Assembly (NCBI GenBank): GCA_963666705.2
Contig: CAXXKO010000001.1
Coordinates: forward strand, 558,001 to 622,000
Source: G963666705 sp963666705
Lineage (GTDB): Bacteria; Pseudomonadota; Alphaproteobacteria; CADEGL01
DNA: 64,000 nucleotides
Reading direction: 5' to 3'
Shown: positions 1 to 9,490 of the stretch, piece by piece
Layout: each line of letters opens with the position of its first letter
Numbering within the stretch: the first letter of the stretch is position 1
Program-made: the position numbers and the translations under genes
Notes under the pieces: generated by a model
What the model saw: only the letters and a program-made list of their open reading frames with translations
What the model was told of the DNA's origin: nothing
Database searches by the model: none

Positions 1-612
1 CTCGACAACCTGATCGAGCGCGGTCTCGATCCCGAACGGCCTCGGCTCTACATCGTCGACGGCGCCAAGGCGCTCTCGAAGGCGATCCGGCGGACCTTCG
101 GGCGGGCGGCGGCCCTCCAGCGCTGCCAGGTGCACAAGGGGCGCAACATCACGGACCGGCTGGACGAGAGCCTCCATGCCGGCGTCAGGAAGGTCTTGCG
201 GCAGGCCTGGCAGCAGGACGACGCGGCCAAGGCCGAACGGCTCTTGCGCAACCTCGCCCGCCGTCTGGAGCATGACGCACCCGGCGTCTCGGGCTCGATC
301 CTGGAGGGCCTGGACGAGATCCTGACCGTGATCCGGCTCGGCCTCCCGCCGCAACTTCGACACTCGCTGGCTTGCACCAACGCCATCGAGAACGCGATCG
401 GCACCGTCCGGACGGTGCAGCGGAACGTCAAGCGCTGGCGCAACGCCGAGATGGCGCTGCGTTGGACCGCCGCCGGCCTCTTGGAGGCGCAAAAGACCTT
501 CCGCCGCCTCAAGGCCTACCGCCAGCTCCCCGTCCTTGACGCCGCCCTGCGGGAGGCGGTGAGAAAGGCCGGAGCAAAGTCCGTCATTGAAGACATCGAG
601 GTGGCCGCGTAG
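1..612 (+). pseudogene. IS256 (Mutator) family transposase, C-terminal part
   Basis: The reading frame is open from the first base of the window to the stop at 610-612, giving 203 residues, so the N-terminal half lies outside the window. The segment VDGAKALSKAIRR followed by RCQVHKGRN is the conserved part of Mutator-type transposases around the second catalytic Asp, and TNAIEN carries the last catalytic Glu. The enzyme would cut and join its element's ends through a DDE active site. It abuts another transposase remnant, so this is an insertion-sequence junction. Whether the element is whole cannot be told from here. Confidence 0.85.
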
Positions 613-672
613 CCTCTCGATCAGACGATGCCTATCTCGCACTTTTCAACATTGGGCGGGACATTGCCGACG

Positions 673-1026
673 CCGGGCGCGCGCCTGCTGACCGACGATT
701 TCAAGGGCTATGCCGGGCTCGGCGCCGTCTACCGGCACCAGCCCACCGTCCAAGGCCAAGGCAAGAACGCCGAGACGCAGATGCCGATCATCCACGTCCT
801 GTTCAGCAACCTCAAGACCTGGCTCAACGGCACCTACCATGGCGTCAGCGCCAAGCACTTGCCGCGCTATGGCCGGGAATGGGCCTATCGCTTCAACCGC
901 CGCCGGCGGATCGACGACCTCGGCGACTTCGTCCTGAGCCGCGCCATGGCCCGGCCAACCATCACATACCGCCAGTTGATCCACGGCTTGCAACCCCAGG
1001 GCGCACGACCTGCCTTAACCGGATAG
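673..1026 (+). pseudogene. IS1595-family transposase, C-terminal remnant
   Basis: The translation LLTDDFKGYAGL, then FSNLKTWLNGTYHGVSAKHL, matches the second half of IS1595/ISXO2-like transposases (DDE_Tnp_IS1595), including the Asp block and the LKTWLNGT..GVS segment that replaces the usual ESFWS stretch. It can be compared with the complete IS1595 transposase at 43429-44397. The zinc-ribbon N-terminus is missing. The upstream 60 bases in this frame (from 628) do not look like transposase and may be the end of the IS256 element. It is a broken copy. Confidence 0.75.
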
Positions 1027-1121
1027 GGACGCTAACGATTTCCTATCGCCCCATCTTGACAGATCTTGACACCTCCGGCCGCCGGGCGGGGATTTTGCCC
1101 CGGGGCGGCCCCTGGCGGGGC

Positions 1122-2018
1122 TCAGGCGGCGCGGTAGCGGGCGTCGAGGCCGGGGGGGCCGTCGCACCGGGCGCGGCCGGTCGCGATCATGTGGATGAGG
1201 TGGGAGAGCACGGTCTGGGCCGCCGCGGCGTGCAGGGCGCGCGGCACGTCGGCATACATGCGCGCCACCATGTCCTCGATGCGCCCGGCGCCGGCGGCCA
1301 GGCAGCCGGCGATCTGATGCTCCCGGTCATGGCGGTGGGCGAGGAGGGCGCGGACATAGGCCGCCGGCTCCGGAATCGAGGGGCCGTGGGTGGGCCAGTA
1401 GAGGGTGTCGTCGCGGGCGAGGAGCTTCTCGAGGGAGGCCATGTAGGCGTGCATGTCGCCGTCGGGCGGCGAGACCACGGTCGTCGACCAGCCCATGACA
1501 TGGTCGCCGGGGAACAGCACCCGCTCCTCTGCAAGCGCGAAACAGAGGTGGTTCGAGGTGTGGCCCGGCGTATGGACGGCCTCGAAGGTCCAGCCCGGCC
1601 CCTCGAGGCGCCCCCCGTCCGCGAGCCGGATGTCGGGCGCGAAGGCGTAGTCCGCGCCCTCCTCGACCTGGGGGCCGGCGCGCCGGCTGCCGTGGGGGCC
1701 GAAGCCGTAGGTGGCGGCACCGGTTTCGGCCTGGAGGCGGCGGGCGGCGGGGGAATGGTCCGAATGGGTGTGGGTCACCAGGATATGGCTCACGCGCTCG
1801 CCCGCGACGGCCGCCAGCAGGGCGTCGATATGGTCGTCCAGCGCGGGGCCGGGATCGATCACCGCCACCTCGCCCCGGCCGACGATGTAGGTGCCGGTGC
1901 CGTGGAAGGTGAAGGCGCTCGGGTTGCGCGCGATCACGCGCCGGATCAGCGGGCTCAGCCGGTCGGCCGCGCCATAGGCGAAGCTCATCTCGCGGCGGAA
2001 GGGGATGCTGGCGGCCAT
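1122..2018 (-). CDS. MBL-fold metallo-hydrolase
   Basis: This 298-residue protein has the metallo-beta-lactamase fold. THTHSDH (residues 82-88) is the HxHxDH zinc-binding motif, HTPGHTSNH supplies the next His ligand, and FPGDHVMG carries the bridging Asp. The layout resembles the glyoxalase II/LACTB2 group, which hydrolyses thioesters or phosphodiesters; the substrate cannot be read from the sequence. The start at 2018 was preferred over the longer frame because GAGGAG lies about 7 bases upstream and the extra N-terminus looks non-coding. It is divergent from the epimerase gene at 2125 and has no clear functional partner. Confidence 0.85.
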   Translation of the reverse strand: MAASIPFRREMSFAYGAADRLSPLIRRVIARNPSAFTFHGTGTYIVGRGEVAVIDPGPALDDHIDALLAAVAGERVSHILVTHTHSDHSPAARRLQAETGAATYGFGPHGSRRAGPQVEEGADYAFAPDIRLADGGRLEGPGWTFEAVHTPGHTSNHLCFALAEERVLFPGDHVMGWSTTVVSPPDGDMHAYMASLEKLLARDDTLYWPTHGPSIPEPAAYVRALLAHRHDREHQIAGCLAAGAGRIEDMVARMYADVPRALHAAAAQTVLSHLIHMIATGRARCDGPPGLDARYRAA

Positions 2019-2124
2019 GGCTGCTCCTCGGTCGGGATGCCGGCGCAATTTATATTAATCACGGGCCGAATGCGCGGCCCATCGCTATAACTCCCTCGAG
2101 GCGCGGGACGGCGGGGAGTGGGGC

Positions 2125-3063
2125 ATGGCGGGCTATCTGGTGACGGGGGGGTGCGGCTTCATCGGTTCGCACCTGGCCGATGCGCTCCTGGCGGCGGGGC
2201 ATCGCGTGCGCATCCTCGACGACCTCTCGACCGGCAAGCGCGCCAACGCGCCCGCGGGCGCCGAGGTGATCGTCGGCGACGTGGTCGACCAGCCGGCCGT
2301 CGCGGCGGCCATGGCTGGCATGGACGGCTGCTTCCACCTGGCCGCCATCGCCTCGGTCCAGAAGGGGGTCGAGGACTGGGCGGGCACCAACCGGGTCAAC
2401 CTGGGCGGCACCATCCAGGTCTTCGAGGCCGCGCGGCGGGCCCAGGCCGGTGGCCCGGTCCCCGTGGTCTATGCCTCCTCGGCGGCGGTCTATGGCGACA
2501 ATGCCGAGGTGCCCCTGGCCGAGGCGGCGGCGGCCCGCCCGATCTCGGCCTACGGCGCCGACAAGCTCGGCTGCGAGCTGCATGGCCGGGTGGCGGCCCA
2601 GGCCCACGGTGTGCCCACCACCGGGCTCCGCCTCTTCAACGTCTTCGGCCCGCGCCAGGACCCTGGCTCCCCCTATTCGGGCGTGATCTCGATCTTCGCC
2701 GGCCCCATCGCCCGGGGCGAAGCGCTCACCATCTTCGGCGACGGCGGCCAGGTGCGCGACTTCGTCTATGTGGGCGACGTGGTGGCGGCGCTTCTGGCCG
2801 CCATGGGCGCCCTCGACCCGGCGGCGCCGGCTTGCGCGGTCTTCAACGTCTGCACCGGCCGGGCCGTCTCGGTCAACGCCCTGGCCGCGGCGATCGGCGC
2901 CATCCGCGGGGTCGCGCCCAGGATCCGGCACGCGCCCGCCCGCGCGGGCGACATCCGCACCTCGATCGGCGACGGCGCCAAGGCGGCGGCCGCCCTCGGC
3001 TTCGAGGCCCGCACCACCCTCGCCGACGGCCTCGCGGCGACCCTCGCCGCGCTCGCCGCATGA
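2125..3063 (+). CDS. NAD-dependent epimerase/dehydratase, GalE-like
   Basis: This 312-residue extended short-chain dehydrogenase probably epimerises or dehydrates a nucleotide sugar. TGGCGFIGSH (residues 7-16) is the GxxGxxG NAD-binding loop. ASSAAVYG (around 118-124) supplies the catalytic Ser, and Tyr143/Lys147 in YGADK form the YxxxK pair. A GGGGAG ribosome site precedes the ATG. The stop overlaps the next gene's ATG (ATGA, 3060-3063), so the two genes are translationally coupled. With the deacetylase next door and the dTDP-sugar genes opposite, a role in making an exported polysaccharide is likely. UDP-glucose 4-epimerase is the closest general match. Confidence 0.85.
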   Translation: MAGYLVTGGCGFIGSHLADALLAAGHRVRILDDLSTGKRANAPAGAEVIVGDVVDQPAVAAAMAGMDGCFHLAAIASVQKGVEDWAGTNRVNLGGTIQVFEAARRAQAGGPVPVVYASSAAVYGDNAEVPLAEAAAARPISAYGADKLGCELHGRVAAQAHGVPTTGLRLFNVFGPRQDPGSPYSGVISIFAGPIARGEALTIFGDGGQVRDFVYVGDVVAALLAAMGALDPAAPACAVFNVCTGRAVSVNALAAAIGAIRGVAPRIRHAPARAGDIRTSIGDGAKAAAALGFEARTTLADGLAATLAALAA

Positions 3064-5375
3064 AGGCCGGCCGCCGCGCCGCGGCCCTACTCGGCGCGGG
3101 GCTCTGCCTCGCCCTCGCCGCCGGAGGCGGGCGCGCGGCGGAGCGGGTCGAGCCCCGCGAGGTGCTGGCGCTCTACCACGGCGGCGCGGTCGAGGACGTC
3201 TACTTCACCGCCATCCACCGCGCCGCGGAGATGCCACTCAACCATCTGGGCCTGGTCCTGCGCTACCACGACATGCGCGATCCCCTGCCGCCCGTCTCCG
3301 ACCTCGGCCAGGTGCGCGGAGTCCTCACCTGGTTCCGCTCGAATGCCATAGACGACCCCGAGGCCTATCTCGACTGGGCCGCCGCCGTGCTCGACGCGGG
3401 CAAGCGCTTCGTGATCATGGGCAATATCGGCGCCGAGCTCGACGGCGCCGGCCGGCCGGTTCCGCGCGACGCCATCAACCGCGTGGCGGAACGCATCGGC
3501 TTTCGCTTCGAGGGCCGCTGGGCCGGCATCACCTACGACTGGAAGCCCGCGATCGCCGACCCGGACGTGATGCGCTTCGAGCGTCCCCTGCCGGCCGTGG
3601 TGCCGCCCTTCCAGTCGGTGGCGGCGGTGCGGGGGGACGCGGTATCGCACCTGGTCCTCAGGCGCGCGGGCGATCCGGGGACCGATTCGCACATGGTCGT
3701 CACCTCCCCGCGCGGTGGCTACATCGCCGCGGGCTTCGCGATCACGCCCAATGTCGACGAGGATCGCCGGCGCTGGCTCCTCAACCCCTTCGCCTTCTTC
3801 AGGCGCGCCTTCGGCACGGACGGGCTGCCCAAGCCCGACACCACCACCCTCTCGGGCCGGCGCATCTACTACAGCCATATCGACGGCGACGGCTGGCGCA
3901 ACCGGACCGAGGTGGAGAGCTATCGCGAGCGCCGCCCGACCCTCTCGTCCGAGGTCGTGCTGCGCGAGCTCCTGGAGCCCTATGGCGACCTGCCGGTCAC
4001 AGTGGCGCCGGTCGTGGGCGACCTCGACCCGGACTGGTACGGCACCGAGGAAGGCATCGCCATCGCCAGGGAGATCTTCCGCCTGCCCCAGGTCGAGGCA
4101 GCCACCCATACCTACAGCCACCCTTTCGACTGGGCGTTCTTCGCCGACTGGACCCCGGCCAAGGAGGAGCGGTTCAGCGGCCTCTACCCGATGCGCGACG
4201 CCATGACCAAGGTGGCGAAGATATTCTCCTGGCTCGGGGCGGGCGAGGAGGAGGCGGAGCCCGCACCCGATTACGCGGGCGGGCGCTCCCTGGCGGAGGC
4301 GGAGGCCGACGACGAAGCGGAAAGCATCGGCGTTTACGAGCGGCCGCGGGCCTACGCGATTCTGCCCTACAGCCTCGCGCTCGAGATCGGTGGCTCGCTC
4401 GCGTTCGTCGATGGGCTGCTGCCGCCCGGCAAGCGCGCTGGCCTGATCCAATGGTCCGGCAATACCTTGCCCTACCCTGCCGCGATCGCCGCCAGCCGCG
4501 CGGCCGGCGCGCGCAACCTCAACGGCGGCGACAGCCGCTTCGATTCCGAGTTCCCGTCCTACGCCACGGTCTCCCCGGTCGGCCGTCAGGTCGGGGGCCA
4601 GCGCCAGATCTACGCATCGAACAGCAACGAGAACACCTACACCGAATTGTGGACGGCCAGGTATTTCGGCTTCCAGCACGTGGTCGAGACCATCCGCAAC
4701 ACCGAGACGCCGATCAGGGTCAAGCCCTTCAACACCTACTACCACTTCTATTCGGGCGAGAAGCAGGCCAGCCTCAACGCCGTTCGCCGCGTGCTCGACT
4801 ATGCCCGCGCCCAAGCGCTGGCGCCCGTTGCCGCCAGCCGGTTCGCCGCCATCGCCGACGGGTTCTTCACCACCCGCCTCGTGGCCCTCGACGACCGGGT
4901 ATGGCGGGTCGAGGACCGGGGCGCGCTCCAGACCCTGCGCTTCGACCGCGCCACCTTCGAGGCGGTCGATTTCGCCCGCTCCCAGGGGGTGATCGGGCAG
5001 CGCCATCTCCAGGGCAGCCTCTATGTCGCCCTCGACGAGGCGCACCCCGCACCCGTGGTGGCACTGCGCGGGACGGTGGTGGCCGATATCCCCGCCACCG
5101 CCCCGCACCCCTACCTCATCGAGGGCCGCTGGCGCGTGGGCGGCCTCGCCGCGGACGGGGCCGGCATGCGCTTCGCCGCCCAGGGCTACGGCTGCGGGGC
5201 CATGACCTGGTGGGTGCCGGGCGCCGGGCGCTATGCAATCGAGGTGGTGCGTGGCGGCGAATTCCTCGCGGCGGCCGAGGCCGGTGCCGACCATATCCTC
5301 GCCTTCGAGCTTGGCCAGATCGCGGAGACGCCAATCGAGGTCTCCGTGCGCCTCGCCGCACCGGCGACGGAATAA
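3060..5375 (+). CDS. Secreted polysaccharide deacetylase, PelA-like
   Basis: This 771-residue protein begins with a signal peptide (about residues 1-28, a hydrophobic ALLGAGLCLALAA core). A first domain, roughly residues 30-260, resembles the TIM-barrel-like N-terminal region of PelA-type proteins. The motif SHIDGDGW (around residue 280) and THTYSHPFDW (around 350) match the Asp and His-x3-His metal site of PelA-family deacetylases, which remove acetyl groups from amino-sugar polymers in the periplasm. The last 200 residues look like a beta-rich domain. It overlaps the epimerase gene by 4 bases. The family assignment rests on motifs alone. Confidence 0.6.
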   Translation: MKAGRRAAALLGAGLCLALAAGGGRAAERVEPREVLALYHGGAVEDVYFTAIHRAAEMPLNHLGLVLRYHDMRDPLPPVSDLGQVRGVLTWFRSNAIDDPEAYLDWAAAVLDAGKRFVIMGNIGAELDGAGRPVPRDAINRVAERIGFRFEGRWAGITYDWKPAIADPDVMRFERPLPAVVPPFQSVAAVRGDAVSHLVLRRAGDPGTDSHMVVTSPRGGYIAAGFAITPNVDEDRRRWLLNPFAFFRRAFGTDGLPKPDTTTLSGRRIYYSHIDGDGWRNRTEVESYRERRPTLSSEVVLRELLEPYGDLPVTVAPVVGDLDPDWYGTEEGIAIAREIFRLPQVEAATHTYSHPFDWAFFADWTPAKEERFSGLYPMRDAMTKVAKIFSWLGAGEEEAEPAPDYAGGRSLAEAEADDEAESIGVYERPRAYAILPYSLALEIGGSLAFVDGLLPPGKRAGLIQWSGNTLPYPAAIAASRAAGARNLNGGDSRFDSEFPSYATVSPVGRQVGGQRQIYASNSNENTYTELWTARYFGFQHVVETIRNTETPIRVKPFNTYYHFYSGEKQASLNAVRRVLDYARAQALAPVAASRFAAIADGFFTTRLVALDDRVWRVEDRGALQTLRFDRATFEAVDFARSQGVIGQRHLQGSLYVALDEAHPAPVVALRGTVVADIPATAPHPYLIEGRWRVGGLAADGAGMRFAAQGYGCGAMTWWVPGAGRYAIEVVRGGEFLAAAEAGADHILAFELGQIAETPIEVSVRLAAPATE

Positions 5376-5396
5376 CGCCGGCCGATCCCGGGGAGG

Positions 5397-6293
5397 TCAG
5401 GCGGCGGCCACCCCGGCGGGCGCGGGCGCGGCTTCAAGCAGGCGGCGGAGGTAGCATCCGTATTCGCCCGCGCCGGCCTCCTCGGCGAGCCTGCCGAGCT
5501 GGCCCGAATCGATGAACCCCATGCGGAAGGCGATCTCCTCCGGGCAGGCAATTTTGAGGCCCTGGCGCCGCTCGACGGCGCGGACGAAGCTCGATGCCTC
5601 GTGCAGCCCCTCGGGCGTGCCGGTATCGAGCCAGGCCACGCCGCGTCCGAGCCATTCGGCCCGCAGGGCGCCGGCCGCCAGGAGGCGGCGGTTGAGGTCC
5701 GTGATCTCGAGCTCCCCGCGCGCCGATGGGCGCAGGTCCCGGGCCATGGCGACCACCTCGGGGCCGTAGAAATAGAGGCCCGTCACCGCGAGGTTGGAGG
5801 CGGGCCGCGCCGGCTTCTCGGCCAGGGCCACCAGGCGGCCGGCGCGATCGAGGGTGGCGACACCGAAATTCTCCGGGTCGGAGACGGGGTAGAGGAAGAT
5901 GACGCCACCCGCTTTCGTCTCGGCCGCGCGCGCGAGGCGGGCGCTGAGGTGATCCCCATAGAACACGTTGTCGCCCAGGACGAGGGCCACGGGCTCGCCG
6001 GCGATGAAGCCCTCACCGAGGATGAGGGCCTGGGCGATGCCCTCGGGGCGTGGCTGGGCGATGTAGCTGAAATGCATTCCCAGCCCCGCGCCGCCGCCGA
6101 AGAGGCGGGCGTAGCGCGGCAGGTCGTCGGGGGTGGAGATGACCAGCACCTCGCGGATGCCGGCCAGCATGAGGCAGGAGAGGGCGTAATAGACCATGGG
6201 CTTGTCGTAGACTGGCAGGAGCTGCTTGCTCGTGGCGGCCGTCGCCGGGTAGAGGCGGCTGCCCGTGCCGCCGGCGAGGATGATGCCCTTCAT
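5397..6293 (-). CDS. rfbA: Glucose-1-phosphate thymidylyltransferase
   Basis: RfbA joins glucose-1-phosphate to dTTP to make dTDP-glucose, the first step towards dTDP-L-rhamnose and related sugars. The 298-residue protein has the nucleotidyltransferase signature GGTGSRLYPAT near the N-terminus, KQLLPVYDKPM just after it, and LGDNVFYG with the metal-binding Asp. Length and motifs match the family. Its ATG (6291-6293) directly abuts the stop of rfbB, so the two genes form one operon on the minus strand, convergent with the PelA-like gene that ends 21 bases away. Confidence 0.93.
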   Translation of the reverse strand: MKGIILAGGTGSRLYPATAATSKQLLPVYDKPMVYYALSCLMLAGIREVLVISTPDDLPRYARLFGGGAGLGMHFSYIAQPRPEGIAQALILGEGFIAGEPVALVLGDNVFYGDHLSARLARAAETKAGGVIFLYPVSDPENFGVATLDRAGRLVALAEKPARPASNLAVTGLYFYGPEVVAMARDLRPSARGELEITDLNRRLLAAGALRAEWLGRGVAWLDTGTPEGLHEASSFVRAVERRQGLKIACPEEIAFRMGFIDSGQLGRLAEEAGAGEYGCYLRRLLEAAPAPAGVAAA

Positions 6294-7374
6294 TCAGAGC
6301 CACCCCGCCGCCTGGCGGCAGCGCTCGAGCCAGGAATCGTGGATGGGCTCGAAGGCGCTCTCGACCCATTCGGCGTTGTCGAGGTACCAGCGCACCGTCT
6401 CGCCCAAGCCCTCGGCGAGGGCGCGCTCGGGCCGCCAGCCGAGCACCGCGCGCGCGGGCGCAATCCACGGCGTAGCGCCGGTCGTGGCCCGGCCGGTCGG
6501 CCACGTGGCGGAGCAGCCGGGCGTGGGGCCGGCCCGCGGGCAGGGCCGCGTCGAGCTCGGCGCACAGCATCGCCAGCAGGTCGTTGTTCGCCACGTCCTC
6601 GCCGGCGCCGAAGATATAGCTCGCCCCGGGCTCGCCCTGCCCGAGCGCGCCCAGCAGGCCGCGGCAATGGTCGTCCACATGCCGCCAGTCGCGGCGCTGC
6701 CGGCCATCGCCATAGACCGGGATGGGCTCGTCCCTCACCGCACTCGCGATGGCCATGGGGATCAGCTTCTCGGGATGCTGGCGGGGGCCGTAATTGTTGG
6801 TGCAGTGGGTGACGATCACCGGCAGGCCGTAGGTCGCGTGGGCGGCGCGCGCGAGATGGTCCGCGCCGGCCTTCGAGGCGGCGTAGGGGGAATTGGGGGC
6901 GTAGGGGCTGGCTTCGGTGAAGGGCGCTTCGTCGGGGCCGAGGGCGCCGAACACCTCGTCGGTGGAGACGTGGAGGAAGCGGAAGTCGTCCCGCTTTCCG
7001 GACGGCGCCCGGGCGAGATAGACGCGCGTGGCTTCGAGCAGGCGCAGGGTGCCCATGACGTTGGTGTCGACGAAGGCCTCCGGCCCGGCGATCGAGCGGT
7101 CCACGTGGGTCTCGGCCGCGCAATGGATCACCGCGTCCGGCTCGTAGACCCGGAACAGGGATTCGAGCGTGTCGGGCTCGCCGATGCTGCCCTCGATGAG
7201 ATCGAAGCCGGGGTCTCTGGCAAGCGGCGCCAGGCTCGCCCGCACCGAGGGGAAGCGCAGGCGGTCGAGCACCACCACGCGTGCGAGGCCCCGCGCGCGC
7301 GCCATGAGGGCGAAGCTCGCGCCGATGAAGCCGGCGCCGCCGGTGACGATCCAGGTAGGCTGTCGGGACGACAC
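6294..7374 (-). pseudogene. rfbB: dTDP-glucose 4,6-dehydratase, frameshifted
   Basis: RfbB turns dTDP-glucose into dTDP-4-keto-6-deoxyglucose. VTGGAGFIG (NAD loop), the HVSTDEVFG segment and YAASKAGAD (YxxxK) are all present. From the GTG at 7372-7374 (GAGGAAGG upstream) the frame is good as far as DRRYAVD, but the expected LGWRPERAL and the C-terminal 50 residues continue in another frame. The shift lies at a run of five CG units, 6447-6456. One more CG unit would restore the frame and give the usual seven residues between YAVD and LGW. It is either a slippage mutation or a sequencing error. Confidence 0.85.
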
Positions 7375-7460
7375 GCCGCCCCCTTCCTCGTAAGAGCTCG
7401 AACGGCCCGCGGCCACGGCCGTTGCTCGCGGCCGCGCGCGCCATGAAAGCCCCGGTGGGG

Positions 7461-8438
7461 TTAAGATATCGTCAAGCCGCGGCGCGCCACCACGCTTTCG
7501 GCGATCACGTCGAGCAGCTCGAACATCAGGTTGGCGGCGACGCGGGCGGTGCCGCCCAGGGGATCGAGCGGCGGGGCGACCTCGACCATATCGGCGCCGA
7601 TCACATGGAGGCCGCGGAGGCCGCGGATCATCACCTGGGCGTCGCGGGGCGAATAGCCACCGATCTCGGGCGCGCCCGTGCCCGGCACATAGACAGCGTC
7701 GAGCGCGTCCACGTCGAAGCTGATGTAGGTCGGACCGTCGCCCGCGACCCGACGCGCCTCGGCGATCACGGCCTCGTTGCCGAGCTCGAAATACTCGTCG
7801 ATCTCAATGACCCGCATGCCGTTGTCGAGCGAGAAGGCCAAGTCGTCCTCGCTGAAGCGCGGCCCCCTGATGCCGATCTGGATGGTGCGCTTGGGATCGA
7901 GGATCCCTTCCTCGACGGCGCGGCGGAAGGGCGTGCCGTTGTCGTATTTGAACTTGTCGCTGAATACCGTGTCGTAGGTGTCGGTATGGGCGTCGAAATG
8001 GACCATGCCCACGGGCCGGTCCTTGGCCAGGGCGCGGAGGATGGGGAGGCTCACCAGATGGTCGCCGCCGGCGGTCAGGGGAACAGCACCGGCCGCGTGG
8101 ATCTCGGCGAAGAAGCCCTCGATCCGCTCCAGGCTGTCCTGCTGGTCGATGGGGTTGATGGGCACGTCGCCCACGTCCGCCACCCGGCACAGATTGAAAG
8201 GCGAGCGGCCGGTCGTGGGATGGACCGGACGGATATGGTTGTGGGTCATCTCGCGCACCTGGCGCGGGCCGTGGCGCGCGCCGGTACGGTTGGTGATGCC
8301 GCCATCGAAAGGCACGCCGCAGACAGCCACGTCGAGGCCCGCGGGGTCCGGCCGGTGGGGCAGGCGGAAGAAGGTGACGATGCCGCCGAAGCGCGGCATG
8401 GAGAAGATATTTCGTGGTCCCTCGTCCTGGCCGGTCAT
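7461..8438 (-). CDS. Ureohydrolase (agmatinase/arginase family)
   Basis: Members of this 325-residue family hydrolyse a guanidino group to urea with a pair of manganese ions. The metal ligands are all visible: GGDH, FDAHTDTYD and SFDVDALD. The sequence SFDVDALD.VYVPGTGAPEIGG fits the agmatinase/guanidinobutyrase branch rather than arginase. The start at 8438 is chosen because GGGAGGAG sits just upstream and MTGQDEG begins the conserved region. It is divergent from the IclR regulator gene and probably belongs to the same catabolic locus. The exact guanidino substrate is not known. Confidence 0.85.
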   Translation of the reverse strand: MTGQDEGPRNIFSMPRFGGIVTFFRLPHRPDPAGLDVAVCGVPFDGGITNRTGARHGPRQVREMTHNHIRPVHPTTGRSPFNLCRVADVGDVPINPIDQQDSLERIEGFFAEIHAAGAVPLTAGGDHLVSLPILRALAKDRPVGMVHFDAHTDTYDTVFSDKFKYDNGTPFRRAVEEGILDPKRTIQIGIRGPRFSEDDLAFSLDNGMRVIEIDEYFELGNEAVIAEARRVAGDGPTYISFDVDALDAVYVPGTGAPEIGGYSPRDAQVMIRGLRGLHVIGADMVEVAPPLDPLGGTARVAANLMFELLDVIAESVVARRGLTIS

Positions 8439-8619
8439 GGGCTCCTCCCATTCGAGGCGCGGGCGCCGTTCATGCCGAAGCCCCCGCAAAGGCTGTCGAG
8501 CCTAACGGGTCGCCCGATCGAGGGTCAAATGGCGCTGGCAAGCCCCCGCTCGGCCGCCAGAACATGACGCGCACCGCCACGCGTTTTTCCTTGACGCAAT
8601 TCGGTGATGGGCGTATGCA

Positions 8620-8638
8620 ATTTTCAATTATCGAAAAT
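8620..8638. promoter_or_regulatory. Inverted repeat, candidate IclR operator
   Basis: ATTTTC at 8620-8625 and GAAAAT at 8633-8638 form an inverted repeat around 7 bases, in an unusually AT-rich patch between the divergent ureohydrolase and IclR genes. IclR-type regulators often bind such palindromes in the intergenic region and control themselves and the neighbouring operon. Its function is inferred only from position and symmetry. Confidence 0.4.
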
Positions 8639-8674
8639 AAATTCCGATTTTTGGAGCAATACCTAGAGAGCCCA

Positions 8675-9490
8675 ATGGACGAGAGTGGCGGCATTCTATC
8701 GCGGTACGCGCTGATCCTCGAAAGCCTGGCGGCGGCGCCCGAGGGGCTTTCGCTGACGGAGATCATTGCCGCCACGGGCCTGCCGCGGGGGACGGCGCAC
8801 CGGCTCGTGGGCGCGCTGATGGGGGTCGGTTATGTCGTGCGGCAAGGTGGGCGCAAGATCTACGTGCTGGGGCCGCGGCTGCTCCGGCTCCTCCATCTCG
8901 GCATCTCGCCCGCCTCGGTCACGAGCCTCGTCCGGCCCATCCTCGAGGATCTGGTCGCGCGATTCCACGAGACGGCCTTCCTCGCGAAATTCACCGGCGA
9001 CAATGTCGAGACCGCCTTCATGCTCGCCCCCGAGGACGAGCAGCGCTCGCTCGTCTATCCAGGCCGGGTCATGCCCATGCACGCCACCGCCTCGGGCAAG
9101 TCGATCCTCGCCTTCCAGGCCGCGGACGTGATCGAGGGCTATCTCGAGGCGCCGCGCGAGCGCTACACGGAGGCGACACGGGTGAGTGCCCAGGCGATCC
9201 GCGCGGACTTCGCCGAGGTGCGGCGGCGGGGCTACGGTATCTGCGACAACGAGATGGAGCCGGGGGTGCTCAGCTACGCCTGCCCGGTCCATCTCGATGG
9301 CGCCGGTGTCGTCTATAGCATCGGCCTCGTGGGCGTGGCGGTGGGCCTGCGCCAGCACGAGGAGACGGACGTGGTGGCCGCCCTTACGGACGCGGCGGCG
9401 CGCTTCGCCGCCCGGATGCGGTCCGAGGACGAGGCGCCGTTCGTCGCCGCGGTGCCCGCGTTCGCGACTGGGGAGCACATCACGCCATGA
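8675..9490 (+). CDS. IclR-family transcriptional regulator
   Basis: This 271-residue protein has an N-terminal winged helix-turn-helix (SLTEIIAATGLPRGTAHRLVGAL, about residues 24-46) and a C-terminal IclR effector domain with the typical HATASGKSILA and YGICDNEMEPGV stretches. IclR proteins sense a small aromatic or carboxylic ligand and repress or activate catabolic genes. The start at MDESGG was chosen because the upstream part of the frame lies in the AT-rich operator region. Its TGA overlaps the ATG of hydantoinase A (9487-9490), so regulator and enzyme genes are co-transcribed. Confidence 0.9.
   Translation: MDESGGILSRYALILESLAAAPEGLSLTEIIAATGLPRGTAHRLVGALMGVGYVVRQGGRKIYVLGPRLLRLLHLGISPASVTSLVRPILEDLVARFHETAFLAKFTGDNVETAFMLAPEDEQRSLVYPGRVMPMHATASGKSILAFQAADVIEGYLEAPRERYTEATRVSAQAIRADFAEVRRRGYGICDNEMEPGVLSYACPVHLDGAGVVYSIGLVGVAVGLRQHEETDVVAALTDAAARFAARMRSEDEAPFVAAVPAFATGEHITP

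Noticed and set aside
3087..5294. Long minus-strand open frame across the PelA-like gene
   Set aside because: Antisense shadow in GC-rich DNA; the + strand has a signal peptide and catalytic motifs.
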